Source: Antedon mediterranea
Lineage: Eukaryota; Echinodermata; Crinoidea; Comatulida; Antedonidae
Assembly (NCBI RefSeq): GCF_964355755.1
Contig: NC_092680.1
Coordinates: 13,555,001-13,619,000 of the forward strand
Reading direction: 5' to 3'
DNA: 64,000 nt
The notes under the pieces are model-generated. The model had not been told where the DNA came from, searched no databases, and saw only the letters and a list, made by a program, of their open reading frames with translations. How positions within the stretch are numbered: position 1 is the stretch's first letter; each line of letters opens with the position of its first letter. This document shows, in pieces, positions 26,854-40,460 of the stretch. A program made the translations under genes and the position numbers.

Positions 26854-27997
26854 CTAGATTTGAACTCGTCACTACGGACGAGTTAGGTTATCCGCCTCGC
26901 AAAACCCACGCGCATGACACCAAAGTTAGAATATTGCGCGCAGAAAAACGATTATGCCATTGAAAAAATGTTAGTGAGCCCTCTATTTTGTGTCGCGTCT
27001 AAGTGTGTACGGTATACACTATATACTGTATACGTACTACATACAGTGCAGAATAGGTGAAAATAAGTGACCAAAGTTATTGACGCATTTGAACATGATG
27101 ACGTCATCACAATTTAAAAAATGGTAGATTATGCGAAAGATAATTGATTGGCCTAGACAATATAACAAAATGGTGAGAAATGGAATACGGATAAGTGGAG
27201 ATGCGCTCTATTAAATGTGATGAGCTATGCGAAAGAGAGAAAAATCCTATATTTTATATTCGAGTGGCCATACGATGACGTCACAATGTCCGGTTAGCCA
27301 TATCGATGCATGATTTGTTATCTACAACTCATCTACTTCCGGAATCTGAAATTTTAAAAAAGTTCCCCACGGAGTTTAGAATCTATGACTGTTTTAAAAA
27401 AGGCATAATTTTGACAAATTTTTGAACTTTTTCATAAAAAACGCGCGCAAATTGTTCAATTCTACGTGCTCGTATGACGTGATTTTAAGTCGAAATTGAT
27501 TGAAAATTGGTAAATTTACTAGAAAAGGCTGAAAAAACAAAAATCAATCAAAAAATTTATGTTTTTGCGCTAAGTGCGCACGCGCGCGTAAAAAAATTGC
27601 GCACGCGTGGGAATTTTTGAAATGTTCAAAATGACCTGAAACGCGTAGAAAGTTGATTAGAAATTAATTTTACAAATTTTGAAATTTTAAATGCGCGTGC
27701 GCGCGTAACTTTATGTGAAACATGCCATTTTTAATCCATAGAAAGTTTGCGCATGATATGACTTAAATTTTCACCGAGTTTCAATACAAAATGACTTTTA
27801 GTTTTTAATCTATGATCAATCATTGAAATTCATATAATTGCGCGTAACTTACGCTGCGCGTCTCGAAATTCGAAAAAAAAAATGTCATGCACATCTACAG
27901 ATCCAGGCAAATCTTATAACAAAGTTATAGAATTATATGTTGGCTAGAATTAGAGATACGCTGCGAACAAATTTCGTGGAAAGAAAGAAGAATAAAG

Positions 27998-28038
<41 letters not shown>

Positions 28039-28139
28039 TCCTGACAATAACAAGGGGTTATCCGCCAAGTGCGGATAACCAAAAAAAAAAAAAGATCCTG
28101 ACAATAACAAGGGGTTATCCGCCAAGTGCGGATAACCAA
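26854..28139 (+). repeat. Satellite monomer 21, two hairpin cassettes
   Basis: It has the longest A tract before a cassette in this part (about 35 bases near 28,000). The 5' end (CACGCGCATGACACCAAAG) is related to the monomers at 8,746 and 31,592. Confidence 0.87.
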
Positions 28140-29288
28140 CTAGATTTGAACTCGTCACTACGGACGAGTTAGGTTATCCGAAGCGCAAAAGCCAAGTGCA
28201 CGTCATACGTTAGAATAGTGCGCGCAGAAAAACGATTATACCATTGAAAAAATGTTAGTGCGCTCTCTATTTTGCGCCACGTCTAAGTATATACGGTTTA
28301 CGCTATATATTGTATACGTACTACATACAGTGAAGAATAGGTGGAAATAAGTGGCCCAAGTTATTGACGCTTTTGGACATGATGACGTCATAACAATTTT
28401 CAAAATGGTGAATCATTCGAAAGATAATTGATTGACCTAGGCAATATATAAAAATGGGGGAAAATGGAATACGGATAAGTGGAGATGCGCTCTATTAAAT
28501 GTGATGAGCTATGACGAAAGAGACAAAAATCCTATATTTGATATTCGTGTGGCCATACGATGACGTCACAATGTCCGGTTAGCCAAATCGATGCATGATT
28601 CTATATCTACAACTCATCTACATTCAGAATATGTAATTTTAAAAAAGTTCACCACGTAGTTTAGAATATATGACTGTTTAAAAAAAGGCATAATTTTGAC
28701 AAATTTTTGAACTTTTTCATCAAAAATGCGCGTAAATTGTTTAATTCTACGTGCTCGTATGACGTGATTTTAAGTCGAAATTGATTTAAAATTGATCAAT
28801 TTACTAGAAAAGGCTGAAAAAACAAAAATCAAGCAAAAAAAAGATGTTTTTGCGCTATGTGCGCACGCGCGCGTAAAAAAATTGCGCACGCGTGGGAATT
28901 TTTGAAATGCTCAAAATGACATGAAACGCGTAGAAAGTTGATTAGAAATTGATTTTTCGCATTTTGAAATTTCAAACGCGCGTGCGCGCGTAACCTTTTG
29001 TGAAACATGCCATTTTTAATCCATAGAAAGTTTGCGCATGATATTACTTAAATTTACACAAAGTTTCAATACAAAATGACTTTTGGTTTTTAATCTATGA
29101 TCAATCATTGAAATTCATAAAATCGCGCGTAACTTACGCTGCGCAACTCTAAATTCATTAAAAAAAGTTTCTTGCACATCTACAGCTACAGGGCAATCTT
29201 TTGACAAAGTTAAACAATTTTATGTTAACCAGAATTAGAGATATGCCACCAACAAAATTCGGGGAAAGAAAGAAGAATAACATAGAAA
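28140..29288 (+). repeat. Satellite monomer 22, no hairpin cassette
   Basis: A common-type unit. The lone GGTTATCCG after the 5' hairpin reads GGTTATCCGAAG, one base off the usual GGTTATCCGCAG. It ends AATAACATAGAAA then CTAG. Confidence 0.87.
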
Positions 29289-30441
29289 CTAGATTTGAAC
29301 TCGTCACTTCGGACGAGTTAGGTTATCCGCAGCGCAAAAGCCACGTGCACGTCATACGTTAGAATATTGCGCGCAGAAAAACGATTATGCCATTGAAAAA
29401 ATGTTAGTGCGCTCTCTATTTTACGTCACGTCTAAGTGTATATGGTATACGCTATATACTGTATACGTACTACATACAGTGCAGAATAGGTGAAAAGAAG
29501 TGACCAAAGTTATTGACGCTTTTGAACATGATGACGTCATAACAATTTCAAAAAATTGTAAATCATGCGAAAGATAATTGATTGACCTAGACAAAATAAA
29601 AAAATTGAGTGAAATGGAATACGAATAAGTAGAGATGCGCTCTATTAAATGTGACGAGCTATACGAAAGAGAAAAAAATCCTATATTTTATATTCGAGTG
29701 GCCATACGATGACGTCACAATGTCCGGTTAGCCATATCGATGAATGATTCGATATCTACAACTCATCACCTTTCAGAATATGTAATTTTTAAAAAGTTCA
29801 CCACGTAGTTTACAATCTATGACTGTTTTAAAAAAGGCATAATTTTGACGAATTTTTTAACTTTTTCATCAAAAACACGCGCAAATGATCCAATTCTACG
29901 TGCTCGTGTGACGTAATTTTAAGTCGAAATTGATTGAAAATTTATAAATTTACTAGAAAAGGCTGGAAAAAAGAAAAACAAGCAAAAAAAAGATGTTTTT
30001 GCGCTACGTGCGCACGCGCGCGTAAAAAAAGTGCGCACACGTGGGAATTTTTGAAATGCTCAAAATGACATGAAACGCGTAGAAAGTTGATTAGAAATTG
30101 ATTTTTCGCATTTTGAAATTTTAAATGCGCGTGCGCGCGTAACTTTCTGTAAGACATACCATTTTCTCTCCATAGAAAGTTAGCGCATGATATGACTTAA
30201 ATTTTCACCAAGTTTCAATACAAAATGACATATAGTTTTTATTCTATGATCAATCATTGAAATTCATAAAATCGCGCGTAACTTACGCTGCGCGACTCAA
30301 AATTCATAAAAAAAAGTTTCTTGCACATCTACAGCTACAGGGCAATCTTTTGACAAAGTTATACAATCATATGTTGGCCAGAATTAGAGATACGCTGCCA
30401 ACAAAAAATGGGAGAGAAGTGTGTAAAGAAAGAAATAAATA
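29289..30441 (+). repeat. Satellite monomer 23, alternative tail
   Basis: The 5' hairpin has loop ACTTCG instead of ACTACG with stem intact. It ends in the alternative GGGAGAGAAGTGTGT tail with no cassette. Confidence 0.88.
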
Positions 30442-31591
30442 CTAGATTTGAACTCGTCACTACGGACGAGTTAGGTTATCCGCAGAGCAAACGCCACGTG
30501 CACGTCATACGTTAGAATATTGCGCAGAGAAAACCATTATGCCATTGAAAAAATGTTAGTGCGCTCTCTATTTTACGTCACGTCTAAGTATACACAGTAT
30601 ACACTATATATTGTATACGTACTACATACAGTGAAGAATATGTGAAAATAAGTGGCCCAAGTTATTGACGCTTTTGGACATGATGACGTCATCACAATTT
30701 TAAAAACGGTATATCATGCGAAAGATAATTGATTGGCATAGACAATATAAAAAAATGGGGGGAAATGGAATTAGGATAAGTGGAGATGCGCTCTATTAAA
30801 TGTGATGAGCTATACGAAATAGAAAAAAATCCTATATTTTATATTCGAGTGACCATACGATGACGTCACAATGTCCTGTTAGCTATATCGATGCATGATT
30901 CGATATCTACAACTCATCAACTTCCAGAATGTGTAATTTAAAAAAAGTTCACCACGTAGTTTATAATCTATGACATTAAAAAAAAAGCATAATTTTCACG
31001 AATTTTTTAACTTTTTCATCAAAAACGCGCGCAAATTGTTCAATTCTACGTGCTCGTATGACGTGATTTTAAGTCGAAATTGATTGAAAGTTGGTAAATT
31101 TACTAGAAAAGGGTGGAAAAACAAAAATCAAGCAAAAAAAAGATGTTTTTGCGCTACGTGCGCACGCGCGCGTAAGAAAAGTGCGCACGCGTGGGAATTT
31201 TTGAAATGCTCACAATGACATGAAACGCGTAGAAAGTTGATTAGAAATTGATTTTTCGCATTTTGAAATTTTAAACGCGCGTGCGCGCGTAACTTTCTGT
31301 AAAACATGCCATTTTATCTCCATAGAAAGTTAGCGCATGATATGACTTAAATTTTCACTAAGTTTCAATACAAAATGACATATAGTTTTTATTCTATGAT
31401 CAATCATTGAAATTCATAAAATCGCGCGTAACTTACGCTGCGCGACTCAAAATTCATAAAAAAAAGTTTCTTGCACATCTACAGCTACAGGGCAATCTTT
31501 TGACAAATTTATACAATCATATGTTGGCCAGAATTAGAGATACGCTGCCAACAAAAAATGGGAAAGAAGTGTGTAAAGAAAGAAATAAATA
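30442..31591 (+). repeat. Satellite monomer 24, alternative tail
   Basis: It has the 5' end of the monomer-1 type and the alternative tail. Its last third is nearly identical to the preceding monomer and to the unit at 9,919. Confidence 0.88.
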
Positions 31592-32813
31592 CTAGATTTG
31601 AACTCGTCACTACGGACGAGTTAGGTTATCCGCAGCGCAAAAGTCACGCGCATGACACATAAGTTAGAATATTGCGCGCAGAAAAACGATTATGCCATTG
31701 AAAAAAATGTTAGTGAGCCCTCTATTTTGCGTCACGTCTGAGTATATACGGTATACACTATATACTGTATACGTACTACATACAGTGCTGAATAGGTGAA
31801 AATAAGTGACCAAAGTTATTGACGCTTTTGGACATGATGACGTCATAACAATTTTAAAAATGGTGTATCATTCGTAAGATAATTGATTGACCTAGGCAAT
31901 ATATAAAAATGGGGGAAAATGGAATACGGATAAGTGGAGATGTGCTCTATTAAATGTGATGAGCTATGACGAAAGAGACAAAAATCCTATATTTGATATT
32001 CGTGTGGCCATACGACGACGTCACAATGTCCGGTTAGCCAAATCAATGCATGATTCTATATTTACAACTCATCTACATTCAAAATATGTAATTTTAAAAA
32101 AGTTCACCACGTAGTTTAGAATCTATGACTGTTTAAAAAAAGGCATAATTTTGACAAATTTTTGAACTTTTTCATCAAAAATGCGCGTAAATTGTTTAAT
32201 TCTACGTGTTCGTATGACGTGATTTTAAGTCGAAATTGTTTGAAAGTTGGTAAATTTACTAAAAAAGACAGGAAAAACAAAAATCAAGCAAAAAAATGAT
32301 GTTTTTGCGCTACGTGCGCACGCGCGCGTAAAAAAATTGCGCACAAGTGGGAATTTTTGAAATGCTCAAAATGACATGAAATGCGTAGAAAGTTGATTAG
32401 AAGTTGATTTTTCGCATTTTGAAATTTTAAACGCGCGTGCGCGCGTAACTTTTTGTGAAACATGCCATTTTTAATCCAAAGAAAGTTTGCGCATTATATG
32501 ACTTAAATTTTCACCAAATTTCAATTAAAAAGGACTTTTAGTTTTTATTCTATGATCAATCATTGAAATTCACAAAATCGCGCGTAACTTACGCTGCGCA
32601 ACTCGAAATTTGAAAAAAAAAGTTTCTTGCACATCTACAGCTACAGGGCAATATTTTGACAAAGTTATATAATCATTTGTTAGCCAGAATTAGAGATATG
32701 CTTGCAACAAAATTCGGGGAAAGAAAGAAGAAAATAGAAAAAAAAAGAGAAAAATAAAAAAAAAAAAGATCCTGACAATAACAAGAGGTTATCCGCCAAG
32801 TGCGGATAACCAA
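31592..32813 (+). repeat. Satellite monomer 25, one hairpin cassette
   Basis: This is the near-identical twin of the monomer at 8,746, 22,846 bp away. The two differ by rare substitutions (for example C to G near 32,531) and by the presence here of an A-tract extension plus one hairpin cassette. Confidence 0.9.
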
Positions 32814-33967
32814 CTAGATTTGAACTCGTCACTACGGACGAGTTAGGTTATCCGCAGCGCAAAAGCCACATGCACGTCGTACGTTAGAATATTGCGCGCA
32901 GATAAACGATGATGCCATTGAAACAATTTCAGTTTTCTCTCTATTTTGCGTCACGTCTAAGTATATACGGTATACACTATATTATACTCTATACGTACTA
33001 CATACAGTGCAGAATAGGTGAAAATAAGTGACCAAAGTTATTGACGCTTTTGGACATGATGACGTCATCACAATTTTTAAACTAATGAATCATGCGAAAG
33101 ATAATTGATTGACTTAGACAATATAAAGAAATGGAGGGCAATGGAATACGGATAAGTCGAGATGCGCTCTATTAAATGTGATGAGCTATATGAAAGAGAA
33201 AAAAATCCTATATTTTATATTTGAGTGGCCATACGATGACGTCACAATGTCCAGTTAGCTATATTGATGCATGATTCGATATCTACAACTCATCTACTTC
33301 CACAATATGTAATTTAAAAAAAGTTCACCACGTAGTTTAGAATCTATGACTTTTTAAAAAAAGGCATAATTTTCACAAATTTTTGAACTTTTTCATCAAA
33401 AACGCGCGCAAATTGTTCAATTCTACGTGCTCGTATGACGTGATTTTAAGTCAAAATTCATTGAAAATTGGTAAATTTACTAGAAAAGGCTGAAAAAACA
33501 AAAATCAAGCAAAAAAAATATGTTTTTGCGCTACGTGCGCACGCGCGCGTAAAAAAATGCGCGCTGGTGGGAATTTTTTAAATGCTCAAAATAACCTGAA
33601 ACGCGTAGAAAGTTGATTAAAAATTGATTTTGCGCAATTTTAAATTTTAAACGCGCGTGCGCGCGTAACTTTTTGCGCAACCGGCCATTTTTAATCTACA
33701 GAAAGTTTGCGCTTTATATGACTTAAATTTTCACCAAGTTTCAATACAAAATGACTTTTGGTTTTTAATCTATGATCAATAATTGAAATTCATAAAATCG
33801 CGCGTAACTTACGCTGCGCGACTCGAAATTTGAAAAAAAAAGTTTCTTGCACATCTACAGATATAGGGCAATCTTTTAACAAAGTTATACAATCTTCTGT
33901 TGGCTAGAATTAGAGATACGCTGCCCACAAAAAATGGGAGAGAAGTGTGGAAAGAAAGAAATAAATA
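32814..33967 (+). repeat. Satellite monomer 26, alternative tail
   Basis: Its 5' part twins the monomer at 16,862. The alternative tail reads GGGAGAGAAGTGTGG and has no cassette. Confidence 0.88.
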
Positions 33968-35194
33968 CTAGACTTGAACTCGTCACTACGGACGAGTTAG
34001 GTTATCCGCAGCGCAAAGGCCACGTGCACGTCATACGTTAGAATATTGCGCGCAGACAAACGATTAAGGCATTGAAACAATTTCAGTGTGCTCTCTATTT
34101 TTCGTCACGTCTAAGTATATACGGTATAACACTATATATTGTATACCTAATACATACAGTGCAGAATAGGTGAAAATAAGTGACCAAAGTTATTGACGCT
34201 TTTGAACATGATGACGTCATCACAATTTTTCAAATGGTGAATCGTGCGAAAGATAATTGATTGACCTAGACAACATAACAAAATGGGGGGAAATGGAATA
34301 CGGATAAGTGGAGATGCGCTCTAGTAAATGTGATGAGCTATGCGAAAGAGACAAAAATTTTATATTTTATATTCCAGTGGCCATACGATGACGTCACAAT
34401 GTCCGGTTAGCCATATGGATGCATGATTTGATATCTGCAACTCATCTACATTCAGAATATGTAATTTTAAAAAAGTTCACCACGTAGTTTAGAATCTATG
34501 ACTGTTTAAAAAAAGGCATAATTTTGACAAATTTTTGAACTTTTTCATCAAAAATGCGCGTAAATTGTTTAATTCTACGTGCTCGTATGACGTGATTTTA
34601 AGTTGAAATTGTTTGAAAGTTGGTAAATTTGCTTAAAAAGACAGGAAAAACAAAAATCAAGCAAAAAAATGATGTTTTTGCGCTACGTGCGCACGCGCGC
34701 GTAAAAAAATTGCGCACGCGTGGGAATTTTTCAAATGCTCTAAATGACCTGAAACGCGTAGAAAGTTGATTAGAAATTGAATTTTCGCATTTTGAAATTT
34801 TAAACACGCGTGCGCGCGTAACTTTCTGTAAAACATGCCATTTTTAATCCATAGAAAGTTTGCGCTTGATATGACTTAAATTTTCACCAAGTTTCAATAC
34901 AAAATGACTTTTGCTTTTTAATCTATGATCAATCATTGAAATTCATAAAATCGCGCGTAACTTACGCTGCGCAACTCGAAAATCAAAAATCAAAGTTTCT
35001 TGCACATCTACAGATATAGGTCAATCTTATGACAAAGTTTTACAATCTTATGTTAGCCAGAATTAGAGATATGCGTGCAACAAAATTCTTGGAAAGAAAG
35101 AAGAAAATAGAAAAAAAAGAAAAAAAAAAAAAAGAAAAAAAAAAAAAAGATCCTGACAATAACAAGGGGTTATCCGCCAAGAGCGGATAACCAA
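33968..35194 (+). repeat. Satellite monomer 27, one hairpin cassette
   Basis: It starts CTAGACTTG rather than CTAGATTTG. The hairpin loop is CAAGA, the same loop variant seen at 6,790. Confidence 0.87.
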
Positions 35195-36457
35195 CTAGAT
35201 TTGAACTCGTCACTACGGACGAGTTAGGTTATCCGCATCACAAACGCCACGTGCACGTCATACGTTGGAATATTGCGCGCAGAAAAACGATTATGCCATT
35301 GAAAAAATATTAGTGCGCTCTCTATTTTGCGTCACGTAAGTATATACGGTATACACTGTATTCTGTATACGTACTACATACAGTGCAGAATAGGTGAAAA
35401 TAAGGGACCCAAGTTATTGACGCTTTTGGACATGATGACGTCATCACAATTTAAAAAATGGTAGATTATGCGAAAGATAATTGATTGGCCTAGACAATAT
35501 AACAAAATGGGGGGAAATGGAATACGGATAAGTGGAGATGCGCTCTATTAAATGTGATGAGCTATGCGAAAGAGACAAAAATCCTATATTTTATATTCGA
35601 GTGGCCATACGATGACGTCACAATGTCCGGTTAGCCATATCGATGCATGATTTGATATTTACAACTCATCTACTTCCAGAATCTGAAATTTTAAATATTT
35701 TCAACTTGGAGTTTAGAATCTATGACTTTTTAAAAAAAGGCATAATTTTCACGAATTTTTGAACTTTTTCATCAAAAACGCGCGCAAATTGTTCAATTCT
35801 ACGTGCTCGTATGACGTGATTTTAAGTCGAAATTGTTTGAAAGTTGGTAAAATTACTAGAGAAGGCTGAAAAAACAAAAATCAAGCAAAAAAAACATGTT
35901 TTTGCGTTACGTGCGCACGCGCGCGTAAAAATATTGCGCACGCGTGGGAATTTTTGAAATGCTCAAAATGACATGAAACGCGTAGAAATTTGATTAAAAA
36001 TGAATTTTGCGCATTTTGAAATTTTGAACGCGCGTGCGCGCGTAACTTTATGTTAAACATGCCATTTTTAATCCATAGAAATTTTGCGCATGATATAACT
36101 TAAATTTTCACCAAGTTTCATTAGAAAATGACTTTTGGTTTTTAATCTATGATCAATCATTGAAATTCATAAATTTGCGCGTAACTTACGCTGCGCAACT
36201 CAAAAATCAAAAAACAAAGTTTCTTGCACATCTACAGATATAGGTAAATCTTATGACAAAGTTATACAATCTTATGTTTGCCAGTATTAGAGATACGCTC
36301 CCAACAAAATTCGTGGAAAGAAAGAAGAATAAAGAAAAAAAAAAAAAAAAAAAAAGATCCTGACAATAACAAGGGTTATCCGCCAAGTGCGGATAACCAA
36401 AAAAAAAAAAAGATCCTGACAATAACAAGGGGTTATCCGCCAAGTGCGGATAACCAA
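35195..36457 (+). repeat. Satellite monomer 28, two hairpin cassettes
   Basis: A common-type unit. The first cassette leader has lost one G (AACAAGGGTTATC); the second is normal. Confidence 0.87.
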
Positions 36458-37616
36458 CTAGATTTGAACTCGTCACTACGGACGAGTTAGGTTATCCGCA
36501 GTCCTATAGCCACGTGCACGTCATACGTTGGAATATTGCGCGCAGAAAAACGATTATGCCATTGAAAAAATGTGAGTGCGCTCTCTATTTTGTGTCACGT
36601 CAAGTGTATACGGTATACACTATATACCGTATACGTACTACATACAGTTCAGAATAGGTGAAAATAAGTGACCAAAGTTATTGACGCTTTTGCACATGAT
36701 GACGTCATAACAATTTTTAAAATGGTCAATCATGCGAAAGATAATTGATTGATATAGACAATATAAAGAAATTGAGGGCAATGGAATACGGATAAGTGGA
36801 GATGCGCTCTATTAAATGTGATGAGCTATACGAAAGAGAAAAAAATCCTATATTTTATATTCGAGTGGCCATACGATGACGTCACAATGTCCTGATAGCC
36901 ATATTGATACATGATTCGATATCTACAACTCATCTACTACCAGAATATGTAATTATAAAAAAGTTTACCACGTAGTTTAGAATCTATGACTGTTTAAAAA
37001 AAGGCATAATTTTGACAAATTTTTGGACTTTTTCATCAAAATTGCGCGCAAATTGTTTAATTCTACGTGCTCGTATGACGAGATTTTAAGGCAAAATTGA
37101 TTGAAAATTGGTAAATATATTATAAAAGACAGAAAAAACAAAAATCAAGCAAAAAAAAGATGTTTTTGCGCTACGTGCGCACGCGCGCGTAAAAAAATTG
37201 CGCAAGCCTGGGAATTTTTGAAATGCTCAAAATGATATGAAACGCGTAGAAAATTGATTAGAAGTTGATTTTTTGCATTTTGAAATTTTAAACGCGCGTG
37301 CGCGCGTAACTTTCTGTGAAACATGCAATTTTTAATCCATAGAAAGTTTGCGCTTGATATGACTTAAATTTTCACAAAGTTTCAATACAAAATAACTTTC
37401 GGTTTTTAATCTATGATCAATCATTTAAATTCATAAAATCGCGCGTAACTTACGCTGCGCAACTCAAAATTCATAAAAAAAAGTTTCTTGCACATCTACA
37501 GCAACAGGGCAATCTTTTGACAAAGTTATACAATCATATGTTGGCCAGAGTTAGAGATACGCTGCGAACAAAATTCGTGGAAAGAAAGAAGAACATAGAA
37601 AAAAAAAAAAAAGAAA
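36458..37616 (+). repeat. Satellite monomer 29, no hairpin cassette
   Basis: This is the last monomer before the large element. The 5' part is nearly identical to the unit at 20,872, including a perfect GTATAC inverted repeat at 36,606-36,634. An A tract with one G leads into CTAG of the autonomous element. Confidence 0.88.
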
Positions 37617-37715
37617 CTAGATTTGAACTCGTCACTACGGACGAGTTAGGTTATCCGCAGCGCACGTCATACGTTAGAATATTGCGCACAGAAAAATGTT
37701 TATGCGCTCTCTACT
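37617..37715 (+). repeat. Monomer-type 5' terminus of the autonomous element
   Basis: The sequence follows the satellite monomer, with two small gaps (CAAAAGCCACGTG-like and CGATTATGCCATTG-like segments absent). Homology is lost at about 37,716. Confidence 0.75.
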
Positions 37716-38738
37716 TTTATGGTGAAAGTGTGGTGAATTGTGTCTGGGCCTACAGCATTTATGTTACTTTTGGCGACGATTGCGTGCCATATTAGTAAAG
37801 AACAACGTGGTTACACCTCCATGTTGGATTTGTAATATTATAGCCTAGTATTGCTCCCGATATTGCTTTGCAATTTTATATTGTTAAAACGAACATATAG
37901 CCTATATTAAAAAAGTTTAAACACAATTGTGTTAAATATAATAGGCCTAGTTAGAAATAGGTAAGATATATTTTGATTAATTTGGATTGTTGATTTGTAA
38001 TATTTAATTGTTTTTGTGTTTGCCATCAAAATGAAATGGCCTAGCCTATAGCCTAGGCCCTAGGCTAGGCCTAGCTAGGTTAGGCCTAGCCGTGTCCCGG
38101 ATTACCTCTTCAGGAAGGCCTAGACCTAGCCTAGGTTTAGTTGTACAGTACTGTAGTAGAGGCATAGTGACGCTAGCCTAGTTCCATTTTGCATCTGGCT
38201 TATAACTATATATTAATTCCTAATTTGTTAACAAACTTTATCTTGAATACCATGCCTTAAAATTAAACACAGGTATAATATTATAGCCTACTCTACTTAG
38301 CATTGTTAGCAAGCTGAGTCTGCTTTGCGAAGTTCTCTTCTATGCCTACTAGCCTAGGCCTCCTAGGTAGGGGCTAGGGCTAGTTTTTAGTTGTATCAGT
38401 TCCTAAAGAGTTGGAAGAGATACATGTACAGTAATAGCATTATTGTTTCTACAGTACTTCATAATCTCTAGAATATCGTAAATAGTGAACATAAAATAAA
38501 TAATTTGTAGAGATGATTTATGGTCTCATGATTGGGAGTGAAGTGTTGCCTGTTATTTTGTAGGCATTTACTATTATGAAACATTTACATAATTCAGATT
38601 TTATTGTTTGTGATCAAACTATTAAATGAAATTACCATTGAGACAACATGTAGGCCCCAATTAGCTGGCCCATAGCCAAAGTCATTTAAAGGAAATTTCC
38701 TAATTTTTCAGACATTGATTAAGAAGCTTGTTGATTTG
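37716..38738. other. Non-coding leader, AGGCCTAG-rich
   Basis: I see no exon or credible reading frame here. The stretch 38,040-38,160 and again 38,340-38,380 is dense in nested CTAGGCC/GGCCTAG words, a short palindromic motif repeated in both orientations. The rest is AT-rich with no recognised homology. Confidence 0.5.
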
Positions 38739-38870
38739 GAAAAAGTGTTAATGTTGTTTATTGCCATTATCAATGTTTTTCCTTGTATTTTTTAGATTGT
38801 AATTGTTTTTTTAATTGTTTTTTATTAACAGAAGATTTACAGTTTCAGCTACAGCTGTGAGTATTAGTAG
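38739..38870 (+). repeat. First isolated copy of the leader repeat
   Basis: It contains AAAAAGTGTTAATGTTGTTT and, after a diverged middle, CAGTTTCAGCTACAGCTGTGAGTATTAG. These are the hallmarks of the tandem repeat that resumes at 39,735. Confidence 0.7.
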
Positions 38871-39180
38871 GGCAATTCCACAATTTTTTTGGGGATTTTG
38901 AAAATTTTCAACTTTTAGCAGTCTTAACATGTTTGATATCAAACTAAAGCTAATGTTATATACTTTCAGGATATTTAAGTGGTAAAAAAAAAAAGAGATA
39001 TATACAGGCATATTTCCATTTAAAATAATGATATTTAGAAAACTTAAAAAATAAAACAATATGAGGTTTACTTAAATCCTATAACAGACAACTAAATCCT
39101 AATTTATACATTTAGAATTTATAATTTTAGAATTAAAGAACTAAATATATTGTTTGAGATTTTGTTTAAAAAAATTTAAT

Positions 39181-39738
39181 TAATTAATTAAAATGAATTA
39201 ATCGACATAGAATTATTAAGGAGGGGCCAACATAATTATTAATAATTTTGTCGGGTTGTTACCAAAAAACATTTTTTTAATTTAAGAATCATGCACCTTC
39301 TTGACAATTACTGTATAATATTTTCCAAACTATTAAAAATTATAGCTTTACATACACTCATAAGGTTACTTTTTTTTGAAACCTTCTTTTTACATTTTTA
39401 TATGATATTAAAAGGTGTCTGATTGTTACCGAGTTGGTCACAGACTGACATGTCAGTCTGTGACCAGTGTTATTACAGTATAAGCTAAACCAGCATTTTT
39501 ACAGTAAAATTTATTTTAATATGCTTTAAAATCAATAATCAAAATATATAGTATATAGTTTTAAAAAATTGAATTAATCAACATAGAAATATTAGAGAGG
39601 GGCCAACATTTATTAATGATTTTGTCGGGTTGTTACCGAAAAACAACATTTATTTTTAAATTTAAGAACCATGCACCTTCTTGACAATTATAATATTTTC
39701 CAAACTATTAAAAATTATAGTATTACATATACTCATGA
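39181..39738 (+). repeat. Tandem duplication of about 370 bp
   Basis: Two diverged copies start near 39,198 and 39,571 (markers GGGGCCAACAT, TTTTGTCGGGTTGTTACC, CATGCACCTTCTTGACAATT). A 32-bp palindrome lies between them. Confidence 0.75.
39435..39466. repeat. Perfect 32-bp palindrome
   Basis: Half-site TGGTCACAGACTGACA is followed directly by its exact reverse complement with no spacer. It is unlike the surrounding AT-rich sequence and could extrude as a cruciform or mark an excised or fused element; the function is unknown. Confidence 0.9.
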
Positions 39739-40460
39739 AAAAATGTTAATGTTGTTTATTGCCATTATCAATGTTTTGCCTTGTTTTTTTTAGATTGTAG
39801 AAAATATACAGTTTCAGCTACAGCTGTGAGTATCAGTAGATTATCTGTTAAACAGAGAAAACATATTTTCCTTACTTTGTGAACTGTTGCCTGCCCTAAT
39901 CAGCCGTTTCATACCCAAAGTCATTTTGAGGAAATTTCTTAATTTTTCAGACATTGATTAAGAAGCGTGTTGATTTGGAAAAAGTGTTAATGTTGTTTAT
40001 TACCATTATCAATGTTTTTCCTTGTTTTTTTTAGATTGTAGAAAATATAGAGTTTCAGCTACAGCTGTGAGTATCAGTAGATTATCTGTTAAACGGAGAA
40101 AACATAATTTCCTTACTTTGTGAACTGTTGCCTGCCCTAATCAGCCGTCTCATACCCAAAGTCATTTTGAGGAAATTTCTTAATTTTTCAAACATTGATT
40201 AAGAAGCTTGTTGATTTGGAAAAAGTGTTAATGTTGTTTATTACCATTATTAATGTTTTTCCTTGTTTTTTTTAGATTGTAGAAAATATACAGTTTTAGC
40301 TACAGCTGTGAGTATCAGTAGATTATTTGTTAAACGGAGAAAACATATTTTCCTTACTTTGTGAACTGTTGCCTGCCCTAATCAGTCGTCTCATACCCAA
40401 AGTCATTTTGAGGAAATTTCTTAATTTTTCAGACATTGATTAAGAAGCTTGTTGATTTGA
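39735..40460 (+). repeat. Leader tandem repeat, 240-bp period
   Basis: Three copies start with GTGTTAATGTTGTTTATT at about 39,744, 39,981 and 40,227. Each has a T-rich tract ending TTTTTTTAG, then ATTGTAGAAAATATA, then CAGCTACAGCT followed by GTGAGTA. The last copy is interrupted by the insertion that follows. Confidence 0.85.

Noticed and set aside
1-37616. CRISPR-like or prokaryotic repeat array
   Set aside because: Units are over 1 kb, orientation-constant and linked to a eukaryotic transposon; neighbouring DUOXA has spliceosomal introns.
1331-37795. Many frames of 60-105 residues across the satellite, some with runs of phenylalanine
   Set aside because: They are A tracts and hairpin cassettes read on the minus strand or GCGCGC blocks read in other frames. 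They recur only because the DNA repeats and are broken in sister copies.
37517-37795. 92-residue plus-strand frame across the array/element junction
   Set aside because: It spans the monomer tail, A tract and unique leader and matches no neighbour.
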